Assembly: GCA_011053245.1 (NCBI GenBank) | Contig: DRGS01000134.1 | Span: 1 to 27,945, forward strand | Length of the DNA stretch: 27,945 nt | Source of the DNA: Phycisphaerales bacterium | Lineage (GTDB): Bacteria; Planctomycetota; Phycisphaerae; Sedimentisphaerales; Anaerohalosphaeraceae | Direction: 5' to 3' | Shown here: positions 16,139 to 25,307 of the stretch, piece by piece | How positions within the stretch are numbered: position 1 is the stretch's first letter | Layout of the letters: the number at the start of each line of letters is the position of its first letter | Position numbers and translations under genes: made by a program | Notes under the pieces: generated by a model | Database searches by the model: none | Told to the model about the DNA's origin: nothing | The model's input: the letters and a program-made list of their open reading frames with translations, nothing else

Positions 16139-16429
16139 TGGATCAGTTTTCGGGGGGAAGGTCAGTTGCCACCTCAACGGCCTTTTAATCCGAAAGCCGG
16201 GGGCGAGTTTTTCGTGATTTAGTTATTAACCCTTATGCGTTTTGTGCCGATAAACCGGAATATGAGGATTGTATTAAATATTTTTGTAGAAAAAGTAGGC
16301 TTATTTGTCGGAATTGCAAATGATGGTAATCACATATTATATCTCCAAACCGCATGAAACGGTAAAACTCACTCATAAGCAACATATGTCATTGCAAAAA
16401 TGCTAACCTGAACATAAGGACTTAGTTGT
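16139..16429. other. Gene-free leader of the adaptor-TolC operon
   Basis: I see no gene here. The DNA becomes AT-rich after 16230. A TTGCAA (16314-16319) followed by TTATAT-like boxes near 16337-16342 could be a promoter for the adaptor gene, but the fit to consensus is poor and other AT-rich hexamers are equally possible. AAGGA at about 16417-16421 is the ribosome binding site of the next gene. Confidence 0.35.
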
Positions 16430-17239
16430 ATGGATACTAATAAAGTTTTGCTGTGTTTAATGGCTATCGTGGTTTTAATGGGCGCCGACTTTGCACTTGC
16501 CAATTCCGGTATTGGGGTTTCGGCCATTACGGTTCCAAGCGCCGATGTAACCTTATCATTTATCCAGCCTGGCAGAGTCGCCAAAATATCCGTCAAGGAG
16601 GGCGACAAAGTGACCCCCGGACAACTGCTTATGCGATTAGACGATGCGGCAGAGTTAGCGAGACTTTCGCAAATTAAGGCCCAAAGTCAGGACACTACGA
16701 AAATTGAAGGGGCAGAGGCAAGCCTGGCCCAAAAAGAAAATTATCTGAAAAAACTCGAATGGGCACAGAAACGCGGTTCGGTAACCGAGCTTGAAGTTGC
16801 AGATGCGCAGTTGGAAGTAACGATAGCAAAGCTCTCTCTCAGGATCGCTATATTCGAGCATGAGCAGGACAAAAGAAGTTATCAAGAGGCACAGATACGC
16901 GTTGGTAATATGAGTCTAAAAAGCCCGATAGACGGAACGGTCGAAAAAATCGAAGTAGAGGTTGGAGAATCCATTAACGGTTTGGTCGGTACAATTCGCG
17001 TGGTAAAAACCGATCCGCTCTGGATCGATGTTCCCATGCCGCTGACAAAGGCTAAGAATCTCAAGTCCGGGCAAACGGTAACAGTCAATTTCCCCGGGCT
17101 TGGTACAGCTTCACAGAAAGGTAGAATTATTTTCGTAGCGACCGCAGCAGATGCGGCAAGCGCGACTTTGCGGGTTCGTGTGGAAGTACCCAATAAATCT
17201 TCCAGACTCTCCGGCGAGCAGGTCACGGTTGGATTTTAG
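16430..17239 (+). CDS. Periplasmic adaptor (membrane fusion protein, HlyD/RND type)
   Basis: The 269-residue protein has a signal peptide (core VLLCLMAIVVLMGADFALA, likely cut after ALA at 24), a lipoyl-like half (about 38-75, QPGRVAKISVKEGDKVTPG), a coiled-coil hairpin (about 78-155), the returning lipoyl half (MSLKSPIDGTVEKIEVEVGE) and a short beta barrel. Adaptors of this form bridge an inner-membrane transporter and a TolC channel. It is short compared with usual RND adaptors (about 350-400) and lacks a clear C-terminal membrane-proximal domain. AAGGA lies upstream of the ATG. The TolC-like gene follows after 25 bases, so the two form one operon. No pump gene is next to it; the converging SecA/M50/HlyD genes are the likely partners. 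Confidence 0.86.
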   Translation: MDTNKVLLCLMAIVVLMGADFALANSGIGVSAITVPSADVTLSFIQPGRVAKISVKEGDKVTPGQLLMRLDDAAELARLSQIKAQSQDTTKIEGAEASLAQKENYLKKLEWAQKRGSVTELEVADAQLEVTIAKLSLRIAIFEHEQDKRSYQEAQIRVGNMSLKSPIDGTVEKIEVEVGESINGLVGTIRVVKTDPLWIDVPMPLTKAKNLKSGQTVTVNFPGLGTASQKGRIIFVATAADAASATLRVRVEVPNKSSRLSGEQVTVGF

Positions 17240-17264
17240 TTTGTAACATTACAAAAGGGAAAAA

Positions 17265-18977
17265 GTGGATAACACAAACAGCAAAACCAGTACTTTACAG
17301 ATCAAAACTGTATGTTGTTTTCGGACCACAGCGGCACTTCTACTGCTTTGTTCGCCGGCCCTGTTTACGGGCTGCGTATCAGACGATGTAAGCGAGCAGA
17401 GTATGATCTCCGGCTATCAACGTATTGTTTCCGCGAAGGGACCGCAACAGCGTGACGCAGACGACGGCGTCGGAATGCTACTGCCCGAACCGACGCTTAC
17501 TATTGCAGCTCTTGAAGTGATCGAGGATCCTAACAGCGAAGAGTTTTCCGTTAATCTCTCAATAAAAGAGGCGTTGGTCCGTGCATTTTCGAATAACTCT
17601 GAAATCAGAATTACCAGTTTCGAACCGTCGATAGCCAAAGAAGATGTGACCAAGGCTGCCGGTAAATTCGATGTTTCCCTTTTCGGCCAGTTCAACAACG
17701 AAAGAACCGACATCCCCAACAACAGCAGTATCATAGCGGACCGGAAAGATGCACGTATTATTGAGAGCGGAATAACGCAGACCAACACCATGGGCTCAGA
17801 GTGGTCGGTAAGTTATGGCCTAACCCGCAACTGGGACAATCTGGCTTCGACGACAGTCAATACACGCTATGAACCGATATTAAATTTTCAGATAAGACAG
17901 CCGCTTTGGCGTGACGGGTGGGAAGAGGTAAACCTTGCCGGCGTTAACATTTCAAAGCTTAAATATCAGGCTGCTTTGCTGTCTTTTCGCCAGAAAACCG
18001 AAGAGATTTCCGCCAATGTTATCGTTGTGTATTGGACCTTGATGGAATCGGCTAAGAGCGTAGAAGTTCAGGAGTGGTTGCTGGAAGAGAGCATCAAAAC
18101 ACTGGCAAAAGTAGTTGGCAGAAGGGGCATTGACGCCTCTATGGTTCATATAAAGCAAGCGGAAACAGCCGTGAAAACACGTCAGGCAACACTGCTTCAG
18201 GTCACTAAAAGGTTTGCCGACGTGCAGGACACGCTTACGAGAATGCTGTCGGACAGGCAACTCAACGTGCTCGAAAGGTTCAAGGTCATCCCGGTCAGCC
18301 AGCCAAATGTTACGCTGGGCGAGATGGACTATTCGAAAATACTTGAAACCGCTATGGGCAGTAACCCGTTGATCCAACAGGCGAAACTCGGAATCAAGAT
18401 CGCCGACATTAATATCGAAGTCGCAAAAAACCAGAAGTCTCCTCGTCTCGACCTGATCGCGGCGGCAAAACTGCATGGGCTAAACAGAGGCTATGGCGCG
18501 GCGAATGATTCATTGAGTCAGCGAGACTATACCAGCTATACCGTGGGGATATCGTACGAGTATTCGCTGGGTAATCGCACGCGTGCAGCGGAACACCGCA
18601 AAAGATTGCTGGAACGCTCAAGGGCCGTTTCCGTCAAGCATAATGTTGCCGACCAGATAGCTCAGGAGATAAGAGAAAAGATCAGAATGGTAGAAACCGC
18701 CCACCGACAGATGGCAATACAAGCAGAAGCCGCCGAAGCATCCCGAATGCATCTACGCGGAGTTGAAGACGTAGAGCTTATAAGAAAAAGTTTGACGCCG
18801 GAATTTCTGCTGGTCAAACTGCAGGCACAGGAATCACTGGCCAATGCCGAATATGCGGAAATAAAAGCCATTGCCGATTTCAACAATGCACAGGTTCTGT
18901 TGGCACAGGTAAGCGGAACTGTTCTGGAAATGCATCAAATAGCAAGCTCAATGTCTTCGGCTGTGGCTCTTAGATGA
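17265..18977 (+). CDS. TolC-like outer-membrane efflux lipoprotein
   Basis: The 570-residue protein starts at GTG with AAGGG 6 bases upstream. Its signal peptide ends in a lipobox, ALFTGC, with Cys37 as the probable lipidated residue, as in OprM-type channels. Two outer-membrane-efflux repeats follow (about 95-320 and 355-560), rich in long helices such as the stretch around KTRQATLLQVTKRFADVQDT and a second around EAAEASRMHLRGVEDVEL. The first repeat has beta segments like EWSVSYGLTRNWDN typical of the barrel. It would form the outer-membrane exit of an export system together with the adaptor just upstream. The stop lies only 6 bases from the SecA-like gene's stop on the other strand, so the two transcripts converge. 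Confidence 0.88.
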   Translation: MDNTNSKTSTLQIKTVCCFRTTAALLLLCSPALFTGCVSDDVSEQSMISGYQRIVSAKGPQQRDADDGVGMLLPEPTLTIAALEVIEDPNSEEFSVNLSIKEALVRAFSNNSEIRITSFEPSIAKEDVTKAAGKFDVSLFGQFNNERTDIPNNSSIIADRKDARIIESGITQTNTMGSEWSVSYGLTRNWDNLASTTVNTRYEPILNFQIRQPLWRDGWEEVNLAGVNISKLKYQAALLSFRQKTEEISANVIVVYWTLMESAKSVEVQEWLLEESIKTLAKVVGRRGIDASMVHIKQAETAVKTRQATLLQVTKRFADVQDTLTRMLSDRQLNVLERFKVIPVSQPNVTLGEMDYSKILETAMGSNPLIQQAKLGIKIADINIEVAKNQKSPRLDLIAAAKLHGLNRGYGAANDSLSQRDYTSYTVGISYEYSLGNRTRAAEHRKRLLERSRAVSVKHNVADQIAQEIREKIRMVETAHRQMAIQAEAAEASRMHLRGVEDVELIRKSLTPEFLLVKLQAQESLANAEYAEIKAIADFNNAQVLLAQVSGTVLEMHQIASSMSSAVALR

Positions 18978-18983
18978 CCAACC

Positions 18984-20969
18984 TTATTGGGCTCCAGTAA
19001 AACCAAGCTGCTCGTCAAGCCAATGATCGGTCCTTAGAACAGATTTTCGCAAACTAAGCGCCATTCTTTCGGCACGCCCCTGAGCGATATCAAATATCTG
19101 CCTGACTAAAAACGAAGATCTGTCTTCGGCGGTGTCTGCGTATCTTTTTCTCAAATAGCCAGTGGCGTACTTTGCATGCTGCGATACCACTTCATCGACA
19201 AGGCTTAATATTCCCTGCGCACTTCCCGGGTCACCCTGCCGTGCGCTTCGGCCAAACAGTTGACGGTCTATCCGGCGTGATTCGTTTGGGTCGGCACCGA
19301 TAACATGCAGCCCTCCAAGCTCGGCTACGCACGGGCCAAGTTTGATATCTGTGCCTCGTCCTGCCATATTGGTTGCTACGGTAATTTTTCCGAATTGACC
19401 GGCTTGAGCGACGATCTGGGCTTCCTGCTGATGATAAACCGCGTTGAGCACCTGATGATCCATTTTTTCCGCTTTTAATAACCCGCTAAGATGCTCGCTG
19501 GCACGGATACTGCGAGTGCCAATAAGGATCGGCCTGCCGAGATCATGAATGCGGCGGATCTCTTCAACTATTCTTTTCCATTTCGCCTGCTCGGTCGCCA
19601 TGACTATGGTTGGCATATCTTTTCGTACACATGGACGATTTGTCGGAATGGTTACTACGGGCAAATGATATATCTGCCAGAATTCCGCGGCGGCTTCGGA
19701 GGCTGTTCCCGTCATGCCGGAAAGTTTATCGTACATTCGAAAAAATCGCTGAAAACTTATGCGGGCATACGTATCTTTGGGTGGATTTATTTCAACGTTT
19801 TCTTTGGCTTCGACAGCCTGGTGCAGACCGTCGCGCCAGGTGCGGTCGGGCATGAGCCTGCCGGTCAACTCGTCAACTATGATAACTTTATCATCATCAA
19901 TTACATACTGTTTATCGCACTGATATAACTCCTTGGCTATCAGTGCCTGATTGATCATCTCCCATCTTCTGCGACGTCCCTTCCATATTTTCCCCATTTC
20001 CGCTGTTAACTCCACCAGCCGGTTTTCGCCCTGACCGGTTAATTTGATCTCTCTATAGCGATGATCCACATGGTAATCAGCTCCATTGGCCAGTAGTGCA
20101 GCTATCCGGGCTGCCTGACTAAACGAGTCAACCTGTTCGAGATTCGGAGCCTGCCCTGAAATAATCAGAGGAGTAACCGCTTCGTCAATGAGAACCGAGT
20201 CCGCCTCATCGACGATGGCGTAATGCAATCCGCGCTGCAGCAGTCTGCCGGTTGGATCGTTATCGGGACCAGCCATCCTGACAAGCAATACCGAACTTAA
20301 ACCTTTCAGTCGACCCAGTACCAGCCGGTCACGAAGAAAATCTGCTGCTATCTCCTTATTGGTGCAATATGTAATGTCCGCATGGTATGCCGTTCGGCGG
20401 TCATCCGGGGACGTTTGCTGGGTAATGTGGGCGACGCTTAACCCGCAAAAATGATAAATACCCCTCATCCATTCGGCATCACGACTGGCGAGATAGTCAT
20501 TTACAGTAACGATATGGCACCCCCTGCCTCGCCAACCGGCAACTGTCGCCGGCATAGTGCAGGTTAAAGTTTTGCCCTCGCCGGTAGCCATCTCCGCAAT
20601 ACATCCGCTTTCGATAGCCAGTGCACCTGCGATCTGCGAGGGGAATGGTTTTTCACCTATCTGCCTAAAGGCAACTTCGCGAACAAGTGCAAAGGCACGG
20701 TTCATATCGGCGGGCCTATCACGACGGCAGCGAAAGATCTCTCGCATTTCTGTGGCAAGTTGGCGAAGGCGTGAATCCGATATATCGGAAAACTCTTTTT
20801 CAATAGAGACTATTGTATCCGCTCTGCGAATAAATCTTTGTCTTCGCGGCAAAAATTTACCCGCAAATCCAACGCAGGTATCGTAAGCGGCGTCGAGTCC
20901 GGTCGGTAGCGGTTTACTTGCCATCTGGCTGTCAAGCATACGCCATGTTGCGCTCGGTATTGCAGCCAT
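18984..20969 (-). CDS. Short SecA paralogue (accessory SecA-like ATPase)
   Basis: The 661-residue protein keeps the SecA motor: EMATGEGKT (126-134, Walker A), TVNDYLASRDAEWM (155-168), IVDEADSVLIDEA (252-264, Walker B), a reduced preprotein-binding region, DELTGR...WRDGLHQAVEAKE, GMTGTASEAAAEF, NAVYHQQEA, TNMAGRGTD and QLFGRSARQGDPGS. After that only about 75 residues remain, so most of the helical scaffold and wing domains, the two-helix finger and the zinc tail of housekeeping SecA (about 830-900 residues) are absent. The housekeeping secA should therefore lie elsewhere. The ATG at 20969 is one base past the M50 gene's stop, which implies translational coupling and joint function. It probably powers movement of a dedicated substrate through the membrane. 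Confidence 0.88.
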   Translation of the reverse strand: MAAIPSATWRMLDSQMASKPLPTGLDAAYDTCVGFAGKFLPRRQRFIRRADTIVSIEKEFSDISDSRLRQLATEMREIFRCRRDRPADMNRAFALVREVAFRQIGEKPFPSQIAGALAIESGCIAEMATGEGKTLTCTMPATVAGWRGRGCHIVTVNDYLASRDAEWMRGIYHFCGLSVAHITQQTSPDDRRTAYHADITYCTNKEIAADFLRDRLVLGRLKGLSSVLLVRMAGPDNDPTGRLLQRGLHYAIVDEADSVLIDEAVTPLIISGQAPNLEQVDSFSQAARIAALLANGADYHVDHRYREIKLTGQGENRLVELTAEMGKIWKGRRRRWEMINQALIAKELYQCDKQYVIDDDKVIIVDELTGRLMPDRTWRDGLHQAVEAKENVEINPPKDTYARISFQRFFRMYDKLSGMTGTASEAAAEFWQIYHLPVVTIPTNRPCVRKDMPTIVMATEQAKWKRIVEEIRRIHDLGRPILIGTRSIRASEHLSGLLKAEKMDHQVLNAVYHQQEAQIVAQAGQFGKITVATNMAGRGTDIKLGPCVAELGGLHVIGADPNESRRIDRQLFGRSARQGDPGSAQGILSLVDEVVSQHAKYATGYLRKRYADTAEDRSSFLVRQIFDIAQGRAERMALSLRKSVLRTDHWLDEQLGFTGAQ

Positions 20970-20970
20970 G

Positions 20971-23157
20971 TTAAATATGGAACCTCCGCTGGAACAATTG
21001 CCTTACAGATCGCCACCACCGGGCCGCTATCGGTTTTGAAGGCAATCGGATTCTTGCCACCACTCGCTGGCCGGTAAGTAAACGTACATCGCTATCCGGA
21101 TCGGGACCGATACGAACCTCAAAAAACTTCTCGGCGGACCTTATCCCCCGCATATCCTGGGCGTGCGTAGCGATAGATCCGCCAACGGCATAGCCAAGTG
21201 CCTGAGACGGCAGTACCTCTTTACCGGCTGGGAATATCTTTTCTATCTGCCCGGCGATCATAATGTCAGGACGGCCCTTGACACGGATCTCAAGCTGCTT
21301 CTGCGCATGTTCAACCAATATAGCGGCAAGGGTCTGACCGGCGACGGCACGGATAAGAACCTTATTAAGATCGGCAACGAAACCTACCTGCTCACCGCGA
21401 GGAAGAAACCTTCCGACGCTCTTTTCTATGTCGGGCGAAACCCATGTGCCTGAAATATCAGACTGCAAACTCAAAGACGAAAGTTCATGATCGACCCTTG
21501 CGATCTTTTCTTTCATTGCCTCGATCTTCTCGGTAAGTATCTGGGCTGCGGTTACCTCTCGGGTTTCTTCAATGCGTTTCCGAACCTCAAGTTCACGAAG
21601 CTTTGCCATGAAGGCTTTTTTTTCAGCCTCAAGCTCGGGGTTAACGGCTTTAACAAGAAACTCATCTTCCGGGGTAACACTGCTGCCTGAAAGAGCAAAG
21701 TCAGTGACAAAACCGTCACTTTTAGTGTAAATGATCGCCATGTCTACCGGCTCGACGATACCTTCGACACGGCAATAGTCGGGGACATGTACGATCCCAA
21801 GGCATATTACCAGCAAAGCCAATACCCCGAGAGTCGAACCTACCGCCAGGAGACGACTCCTGCTCAACTCGACACTTGTGGCAAGGTATCGGATGAATCT
21901 GCCGAGCGGAACGAGCAGCCACATAATGATCGCCGACATCGCAAAACATGGAACCAGTATAAACAATTCTTCCGGCAGTCTTTCATTTAAGAATAGTAAT
22001 ATCCGCACGCAGACAAAGACCCGATAGAACATCGAGGCGATCCCGTAGGAGACAAACCAGATCTTCTCGCCGACGCTGTGGGCGGGATCAAAGGCGTTTC
22101 TGACTTTCCAACAGTGCTTGCGTACGAGATAGTAAATATAACTTCTGGAACGCTGGCCGAGATTCGGTATCTCTACAATATCTGAGAGCACATAGTACGC
22201 GTCAAACTTCAGCAGCGGGTTCCCGTTGAAAACGAGAGTGGAAACGCTTGCGATAAATATTATGTTGAAGGCGATCGTATGCAACGGGCCCGTAGATGTA
22301 TTGGCCCAGATGATCGCCGCGATCGCCGCGATGAAAAGCTCGACGATAATACCGGCGAGGCCGACAATTGCCCTGTGCCACTTTTGACGGAACGCCCACG
22401 CACTGGAAGCATCCAGATAAGGCATCGGCACAAAGACCAGGAACATAATACCCATAACGTGCACCTGGCCGCCACTGCCGTTAAGTTTGCCGAATCGCTT
22501 ACAGGCAAAGGCATGGCCGAACTCATGAACGATCTTCACCAGTATCATACTCAGGTACAGTAATATCAGGTTGTTTGGCGCCAGGACATCTGAACTTTGG
22601 TGGATAAGCTCACGAAAATTGCTGACAATTACCGCCAGGCCCGCTGCGACTACTATCAGCCACAAAGTGAAACCGATCCTGCTAAAAAGCCTGCCAACTA
22701 TCGGAATCCATCGGTCAAGAAAACGATTCGGGTCGATCAAAGGTATCCGAACGAACAGCAGATTCGTAAAGGCTCCCTGAATCCGGCGTTTGATGCGATG
22801 GCTGTAACGGTTGAACAGACTTTCGGTATCCGGAGCCAGTTCCGCGTACAAAAGATTGCTTGAGTATAACTGCCCGAGAAGCTGTATAATCTCGCCCTGG
22901 GTCGGGGCGCTGTCGCCAAGCTGATCGTTGCACTTTTCCCACACCTGGGACACAGTTCGGCGACCGTCAAGTTGTGCTATGAATTGATAGGCGGCGCTGC
23001 TGATACGCGAAAAATTATTGTTAGCGGCATTTTCCAACACATACCACATCTGACCGCGAAAATGCTGGCGGTAAACCTGCACGCTGGTCAATAATCTCGG
23101 ACACAGTTGAGCGACCCGATACCATGCCTCATGAAAAGTTGGACGATTAACGGCCAT
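20971..23157 (-). CDS. PqqD-like / M50 site-2 protease / HlyD fusion protein
   Basis: Three parts are visible in 728 residues. Residues about 30-105 form a PqqD-like winged-helix region (ending ...GEIIQLLGQLYSSNLLYAE), a fold used elsewhere to bind peptide leaders. Residues about 160-460 form a multi-helix membrane protease with the zinc motif HEFGH (211-215) and a second motif NGNPLLKFD (311-319, Asp319). Residues about 462-715 are HlyD-like: lipoyl half (VEGIVEPVDMAIIYTKSDGF), coiled coil (about 505-560) and a beta barrel. The active-site residues are intact, so proteolysis is expected. GGGGA stands before ATG 23157, 15 bases after the GAF-HlyD gene. It could bind the export substrate, cut its membrane segment and contact the TolC-like channel. 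Confidence 0.88.
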   Translation of the reverse strand: MAVNRPTFHEAWYRVAQLCPRLLTSVQVYRQHFRGQMWYVLENAANNNFSRISSAAYQFIAQLDGRRTVSQVWEKCNDQLGDSAPTQGEIIQLLGQLYSSNLLYAELAPDTESLFNRYSHRIKRRIQGAFTNLLFVRIPLIDPNRFLDRWIPIVGRLFSRIGFTLWLIVVAAGLAVIVSNFRELIHQSSDVLAPNNLILLYLSMILVKIVHEFGHAFACKRFGKLNGSGGQVHVMGIMFLVFVPMPYLDASSAWAFRQKWHRAIVGLAGIIVELFIAAIAAIIWANTSTGPLHTIAFNIIFIASVSTLVFNGNPLLKFDAYYVLSDIVEIPNLGQRSRSYIYYLVRKHCWKVRNAFDPAHSVGEKIWFVSYGIASMFYRVFVCVRILLFLNERLPEELFILVPCFAMSAIIMWLLVPLGRFIRYLATSVELSRSRLLAVGSTLGVLALLVICLGIVHVPDYCRVEGIVEPVDMAIIYTKSDGFVTDFALSGSSVTPEDEFLVKAVNPELEAEKKAFMAKLRELEVRKRIEETREVTAAQILTEKIEAMKEKIARVDHELSSLSLQSDISGTWVSPDIEKSVGRFLPRGEQVGFVADLNKVLIRAVAGQTLAAILVEHAQKQLEIRVKGRPDIMIAGQIEKIFPAGKEVLPSQALGYAVGGSIATHAQDMRGIRSAEKFFEVRIGPDPDSDVRLLTGQRVVARIRLPSKPIAARWWRSVRQLFQRRFHI

Positions 23158-23172
23158 AAAATTCCCCGAAAA

Positions 23173-25029
23173 TTAAAGCCATAACTTCATACGTATCCAG
23201 TTAGTCATCTTGCGGGTCCACATCCAGACATATCTCCGCTTGCCGGCATTGACCTTGGCTACGCCTTCCATGCCTGGACGCATCCACGGAAACGTTTCAA
23301 GCAGTTGAACACGAACCTTAAAGACGTTTCGCTGGTTAACCACTTCGGCGACCGGATTGATCCGCTCTACCACAAACTTTATCGGTGCCGACGGATACGA
23401 AGCCGTCGCCAAACGTCCCTCCTGACCGATCATGATGTCGAATATGTCCTCTTCCGGAACGAAAAGCTCTGCCCGCAGTGATTCAACTGGACTAATTTCA
23501 AACAGCACGTCACCTGTTTCTACCGGCGCACCTATCTTTCGCTTCAGGTCACCTTTGACAACAACTCCGTCGATCGGCGATATCAATTTCGCCCTGCCTA
23601 TCAGGTAGTTCAAAAAGTCTATTTGCGCTTGCATCTTATCGACATTGGCCTCGGCGATCTGAACCTTCGCCGTTTCGTTATCACGTCGGGCAGCGGAGGC
23701 CTGCTTGAGGTAAGTTACCTGTTCGGCTTTGGCCGAAGCCAGCCTGAGACGCTGCTCGGCGGTATCAAGGCTGCCCAGAATGGAACTATCGCCATGAACA
23801 ACCTGACCGACTTCCACTTCGACCGTTTTCAGGTATCCGTCAAAAGGCGCCGGGACGATCTGCTGCGTAGTGGCCTCAAGTATGAAAGGCGATTTTGGCC
23901 GATACTGCCCCTTGCCGAACATCAAAAACAGAATCATCGCAAAGCATAATATCACCGCTGCCTTTGCACCGGTATGTTTCGGGCCTAAAAGCCCTGCCGC
24001 AAGGTTTCGGCACTTGCCGGCTATCACCGCGAAAAACCAGTGATTATATGTGTAAAGATCCGTCAGCCTGGCACTGCACAACTGACACACCAGACGGATC
24101 GTCTCTATTTCTTCAATTTCAAAAGCTCTATCCGCCACGCGCTCAAGCGTAACTACCGCAACAACTTCACTTCCCCTTCGTAGGGGCAAACTAACAATAG
24201 TCTGCGGGCCATTGTATTTCGACAGCTCGTCCGCCGCCCGGCTGATGTAAGCGGCGTCTTCGGCGGCGGGACTTAGTATCTCGACATCCTGATCGAGACA
24301 TTCCTCCATCGCCGAAGCTATTTTCTGAACAACTTCCATCTTTTGGCTGAAATCTTCCGTATGGCTCATCGCCTTTAGCTGGACGTATCTGCCTTTAAGG
24401 AAACCAAGGCTGACGCGTTCGCACCGCCACTGAGATGCTATCTCATTGCAAAATGACATTGCCGCACTAATAAACTTTTCGTGCCTGTTGACCGACGAAA
24501 GGATCTCCATCGCCTGCCGGAATCTATCTGTCCGGTCGCCGGCTGCGCTCAAGCATGACCTTGCCTGCGAATAACCGACCGTCCCGACAATGAGTTGGAG
24601 CATTTGCGACTTGCCCTCAAGGGCTATCATATCATCTACCACAACGCGAAACACTGCTACTAAATTATCAATTTCGGCTGTCTTAAACGGGATAATAATG
24701 GCATGACTGCCCTGCGATCGATCTAAGGGCCTTACTTCAACGGAGGCCACGCCGCCGCTCTGCTGTAGCATTTCAGAAACCTCAATTACCCATGCCGCAA
24801 CATCGGCCGCATTTTCGATCCGGGGCCACACCGCTTCGATATCGACTTGACCGCCATGGCCGTTACGGATGATCGCACCTTCATCAACTTCGCCGAGAAA
24901 ACACTCAGCGGCAAGTAAATTCGTGAGAAATGGCAAAAGGTTTTCTTCAACGCCGGCAAGTTGTTCAAGCAATTTAGAGACCATCCTCTTCTCAGAACAC
25001 CCGGATCGATCATCTCGCCATTGATCCAT
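23173..25029 (-). CDS. GAF domain - membrane anchor - HlyD adaptor protein
   Basis: The preferred start is ATG 25029 (618 residues) because GGTGAT stands just upstream; a GTG at 25101 is also open. The first about 330 residues are soluble, with a GAF-like domain at about 175-330 (ISAAMSFCNEIASQWRCERV through IVSLPLRRGSEVVAVVTLER). One membrane helix follows (about 355-372, AAVILCFAMILFLMFG). The rest is HlyD-like: lipoyl half (VPAPFDGYLKTVEVEVGQVV), coiled coil, second lipoyl half (AKLISPIDGVVVKGDLK) and barrel. The layout puts the GAF in the cytoplasm and the adaptor in the periplasm. A ligand signal might gate export. The gene leads the M50 and SecA genes and trails the cadherin gene, all on one strand. 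Confidence 0.86.
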   Translation of the reverse strand: MDQWRDDRSGCSEKRMVSKLLEQLAGVEENLLPFLTNLLAAECFLGEVDEGAIIRNGHGGQVDIEAVWPRIENAADVAAWVIEVSEMLQQSGGVASVEVRPLDRSQGSHAIIIPFKTAEIDNLVAVFRVVVDDMIALEGKSQMLQLIVGTVGYSQARSCLSAAGDRTDRFRQAMEILSSVNRHEKFISAAMSFCNEIASQWRCERVSLGFLKGRYVQLKAMSHTEDFSQKMEVVQKIASAMEECLDQDVEILSPAAEDAAYISRAADELSKYNGPQTIVSLPLRRGSEVVAVVTLERVADRAFEIEEIETIRLVCQLCSARLTDLYTYNHWFFAVIAGKCRNLAAGLLGPKHTGAKAAVILCFAMILFLMFGKGQYRPKSPFILEATTQQIVPAPFDGYLKTVEVEVGQVVHGDSSILGSLDTAEQRLRLASAKAEQVTYLKQASAARRDNETAKVQIAEANVDKMQAQIDFLNYLIGRAKLISPIDGVVVKGDLKRKIGAPVETGDVLFEISPVESLRAELFVPEEDIFDIMIGQEGRLATASYPSAPIKFVVERINPVAEVVNQRNVFKVRVQLLETFPWMRPGMEGVAKVNAGKRRYVWMWTRKMTNWIRMKLWL

Positions 25030-25124
25030 TTTATCACCGCCAATTACAATTCCGTTTAATCGGTTTATGCTCAGATGAAATAACGTGCACTCCCTGCGCA
25101 CCTCTGCTGTGTCTTAACAGCCCG

Positions 25125-25153
25125 ATATTACCGCATAATTCAAATGATAGCAA
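25125..25153 (-). promoter_or_regulatory. Candidate promoter for the GAF-HlyD/M50/SecA operon
   Basis: On the minus strand TTGCTA (25153-25148) and TAATAT (25130-25125) are 17 bases apart, each a partial match to the -35 and -10 consensus. Transcription would begin about 90 bases before ATG 25029. The gap after the cadherin gene (25030-25307) holds no other gene and no clear terminator; a short AAATTC/GAATTT inverted repeat lies at 25159-25176. Read-through from the cadherin gene is also possible. Confidence 0.33.
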
Positions 25154-25307
25154 GGATTTAAATTCTCTTTTGAATTTTCTTTTTTATAGGTTTTTCTGCC
25201 ATTGACGGTTGTTTGGGGATTAAACGGTGCTCAATGACAACTTTTCAGGACTAACAGACATTGTTTGCATGATATAATTTCGGCTACCTATGGCAGAATT
25301 CGCCAGT

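Noticed and set aside
16011..16217. 68-residue plus-strand open frame (CQIPKGLEPSTFGSTVLS...)
   Set aside because: This reading is the known spurious product of the strand opposite a tRNA; it supports the tRNA fragment and is not a gene.
18970..18990. Possible bidirectional terminator between the converging TolC and SecA genes
   Set aside because: Only 6 bases separate the stops and I see no stem with a T-run on either side.
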